Shown here one piece after another: positions 62,319-64,000 of a DNA stretch of 64,000 nucleotides. The DNA comes from Bacillus benzoevorans. Lineage in GTDB: Bacteria > Bacillota > Bacilli > Bacillales > Cytobacillaceae. The position numbers and the translations under genes are program-made. Location: positions 124,001-188,000 of the forward strand of contig NZ_JACHGK010000008.1 of the NCBI RefSeq assembly GCF_014207535.1, in the 5' to 3' direction. How positions within the stretch are numbered: position 1 is the stretch's first letter; each line of letters begins with the position of its first letter. The notes under the pieces are model-generated. The model saw only the letters and a list, made by a program, of their open reading frames with translations. It was not told where the DNA came from and searched no databases.

Positions 62319-63632
62319 ATGAGCGAAACAAAATTTACCGGTTTTAATCTGAAACCATTTATTATAGAAGCTGTGAAAGACTTAGGCTTTTATGAACCGA
62401 CTGAAATACAGGAACGGATTATTCCTTCCGCTTTAAAAGGGGAGAGTGTGATTGGGCAGTCACAGACTGGAACAGGAAAAACTCATTCCTATTTGCTGCC
62501 ATCGATGCATAAAATTGATCCGAACCGCAAAGAGGTACAAGTTATTATTACTGCACCGACAAGAGAACTTGCTTCACAAATCTACCATGAAGTTCTGAAG
62601 ATTGCAGGGCATGCAGCGGCAGGACAAGAAATCACCGCCCGCTTATTTATCGGCGGTACGGATAAACAAAAGTCCATCGAAAAGTTAAAAAGCCAGCCGC
62701 AGATCGTTGTCGGTACACCCTTCCGTATTCATGACTTAGTGAAAGAACAGGCTCTCTTCGTCCACACAGCCGAGACGCTGATTGTCGATGAAGCTGATTT
62801 GATGCTGGATATGGGCTTTTTGGAGGATGTCGACCGAATAGCGTCCAGACTGCCAAAGCAGCTGCAAATGCTTGTCTTTTCCGCGACAATTCCGGAAAAA
62901 CTGAAGCCTTTCTTAAAAAAATACATGGAAAATCCGAAATATATTCATATTGCGCCGAAGCAGGCGACGGCAGCCAATATTGAGCACTATTTGCTGCCAT
63001 CACGCCACCGGAACAAGCTCAACCTTGTTCACCATGCCTTGCTTCATTTTAATCCGTATTTAGCCATAGTCTTTGCTAACACAAAGAAAATGGCAGATGA
63101 GATCGCAGACGGTCTTATGGCTAAGGGAATGAAGGTTGGAAGAATTCATGGCGATCTCGCGCCTCGTGAACGAAAGAAAATGATGAAACAAATCCTTGAT
63201 TTGGAGTATCAATATATTGTCGCCACTGATCTTGCCGCGCGCGGCATCGATATTCAGGGAATCAGTCATGTTATCAATTACGAACTGCCGACGGATTTGG
63301 ATTTTTATATTCACCGTGTCGGCAGAACGGCTCGTGCCGGTACGTCAGGAATTGCCCTTACGATTTATGGAGATAGTGATGAAGATGCATTAATCCGCCT
63401 CGAAAAAATGGGCATTGAATTCAAAAATGCTGATTTTCAACAGGATGAATGGGTTGAGCTTGAGGACCGGAATAGAAGGAAAAAAAGGCAGCGGCAGGCG
63501 GATGAAATCGATTTAAAAGCAAAATCTTTGTTTCAAAAACCGAAAAAGGTAAAGCCTGGTTATAAAAAGAAACTGCAGCATGAAACAGAAGAATTTAAAA
63601 AGCGGCAAAAAAGATTACAACGGAAAAAGTAA
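62319..63632 (+). CDS. cshB: DEAD-box RNA helicase CshB
   Basis: ATP-dependent RNA helicase of 437 residues. Motif I SQTGTGKT, Ia PTRELA, II DEAD (VDEADLML), III SAT, V ARGID and VI HRVGRTARAG are intact; the basic C-terminal tail (about 380-437) binds RNA. Cold-shock role is known in B. subtilis. ATG 62319 after AAAGGAG. Upstream of nfo. Confidence 0.95.
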   Translation: MSETKFTGFNLKPFIIEAVKDLGFYEPTEIQERIIPSALKGESVIGQSQTGTGKTHSYLLPSMHKIDPNRKEVQVIITAPTRELASQIYHEVLKIAGHAAAGQEITARLFIGGTDKQKSIEKLKSQPQIVVGTPFRIHDLVKEQALFVHTAETLIVDEADLMLDMGFLEDVDRIASRLPKQLQMLVFSATIPEKLKPFLKKYMENPKYIHIAPKQATAANIEHYLLPSRHRNKLNLVHHALLHFNPYLAIVFANTKKMADEIADGLMAKGMKVGRIHGDLAPRERKKMMKQILDLEYQYIVATDLAARGIDIQGISHVINYELPTDLDFYIHRVGRTARAGTSGIALTIYGDSDEDALIRLEKMGIEFKNADFQQDEWVELEDRNRRKKRQRQADEIDLKAKSLFQKPKKVKPGYKKKLQHETEEFKKRQKRLQRKK

Positions 63633-63653
63633 GGGGAGTGAGAGGAGATGTCG

Positions 63654-64000
63654 ATGCTTAAAATAGGTTCACATGTTTCGATGAGCGGGAAAAAAATGCT
63701 GCTTGCAGCAAGTGAAGAAGCGGTGTCTTACGGCGCTAATACATTTATGATCTATACGGGAGCCCCGCAAAATACGAGAAGAAAAAAAATTGAGGATTTA
63801 AATATCGAAGCCGGAAGAAAGCATATGGAGGAGAATGGGATTGATGAAATCATCGTCCATGCCCCGTATATTATAAACATTGGCAATGCCGTGAATCCGG
63901 CTACATTTGAATTAGGAGTAAACTTTTTACGCACTGAAATCGAACGGACAGAAGCAATTGGTGCCCGCCAGATTGTGCTTCATCCGGGAGCACATGTGAA
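63654..64000 (+). CDS. nfo: Endonuclease IV, partial (runs off the window)
   Basis: AP endonuclease of base excision repair. The visible 115 codons begin MLKIGSHVSMSGK and include NTFMIYTGAPQNTRR and VLHPGAHV, the first zinc-site histidines. ATG 63654 has GGAG at six bases; ATG 63648 is a close alternative. The 3' end is beyond base 64000. Confidence 0.95.
   Translation, partial: MLKIGSHVSMSGKKMLLAASEEAVSYGANTFMIYTGAPQNTRRKKIEDLNIEAGRKHMEENGIDEIIVHAPYIINIGNAVNPATFELGVNFLRTEIERTEAIGARQIVLHPGAHV

Overview
This window looks like a chromosomal core region of an endospore-forming member of the Bacillaceae (low-to-moderate GC). The evidence is an intact pro-sigma-K gene, gpr, spoIIP, yqfC/yqfD, sda, a CIRCE-controlled hrcA-grpE-dnaK-dnaJ operon, a sigma-W type promoter and a glycine T-box. 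Gene order follows the Bacillus subtilis greA-to-nfo segment closely, but sigK is uninterrupted and several neighbours differ, which suggests a Neobacillus/Mesobacillus-like relative rather than B. subtilis itself (inference). Comparisons with B. subtilis are from memory. No phage, IS element, CRISPR array, tRNA or rRNA was seen.

Layout. 1-3600: greA, a class B penicillin-binding protein (pbpI/yrrR), yrrS and yrzA. 3900-7450: the methionine-to-cysteine genes mtnN-mccA-mccB, yrhC and a previously unlisted 25-codon ORF. 7470-9980: sigK and pssA on the minus strand, psd on the plus strand, and the short checkpoint gene sda (minus) overlapping the 3' end of psd. 9980-10420: a cluster of five DnaA boxes. 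10420-15640: yqeG-yqeH-aroE-yhbY-nadD-yqeK-rsfS-yqeM, with nadD apparently starting at CTG behind a structured leader. 15700-20490: the competence genes comER (minus), comEA, comEB, comEC, then the small yqzM (minus). 20800-28370: holA, rpsT (minus), gpr, spoIIP, yqxA, lepA, hemW. 28500-38320: CIRCE-hrcA-grpE-dnaK-dnaJ-prmA-rsmE-mtaB, deoC, rpsU-yqeY. 38400-43370: sigma-W promoter, short NfeD, floA, yqfB, then the sporulation genes yqfC-yqfD and phoH. 43580-48750: pgpH-ybeY-dgkA, era, yqzL, recO. 48740-52000: promoter, glycine T-box, glyQ-glyS. 52240-57750: ccpN, ppsR, a 459-base spacer with a sigma-H-like promoter, dnaG-sigA and an unrecognised membrane protein. 57950-64000: cccA, trmK, nif3-like yqfO, ispH (minus), yqfQ (minus), cshB and the start of nfo, which runs off the window.

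How the genes work together. Most are housekeeping: transcription and replication (greA, sigA, dnaG, holA), translation and ribosome maturation (rpsT, rpsU, lepA, era, ybeY, rsfS, yqeH, glyQS, prmA, rsmE, mtaB, trmK), protein folding, phospholipid synthesis (pssA, psd, dgkA), NAD and isoprenoid synthesis, DNA uptake and sporulation. Sda with the DnaA boxes links replication status to sporulation entry.

No wholly new multi-gene system was evident. The points most worth following are regulatory: the nadD leader and CTG start; two places where a terminator stem carries the ribosome binding site of the next gene (greA/pbpI and yqfB/yqfC); a short NfeD lacking the protease domain; the sda/DnaA-box arrangement; and several unlisted or unrecognised small genes.
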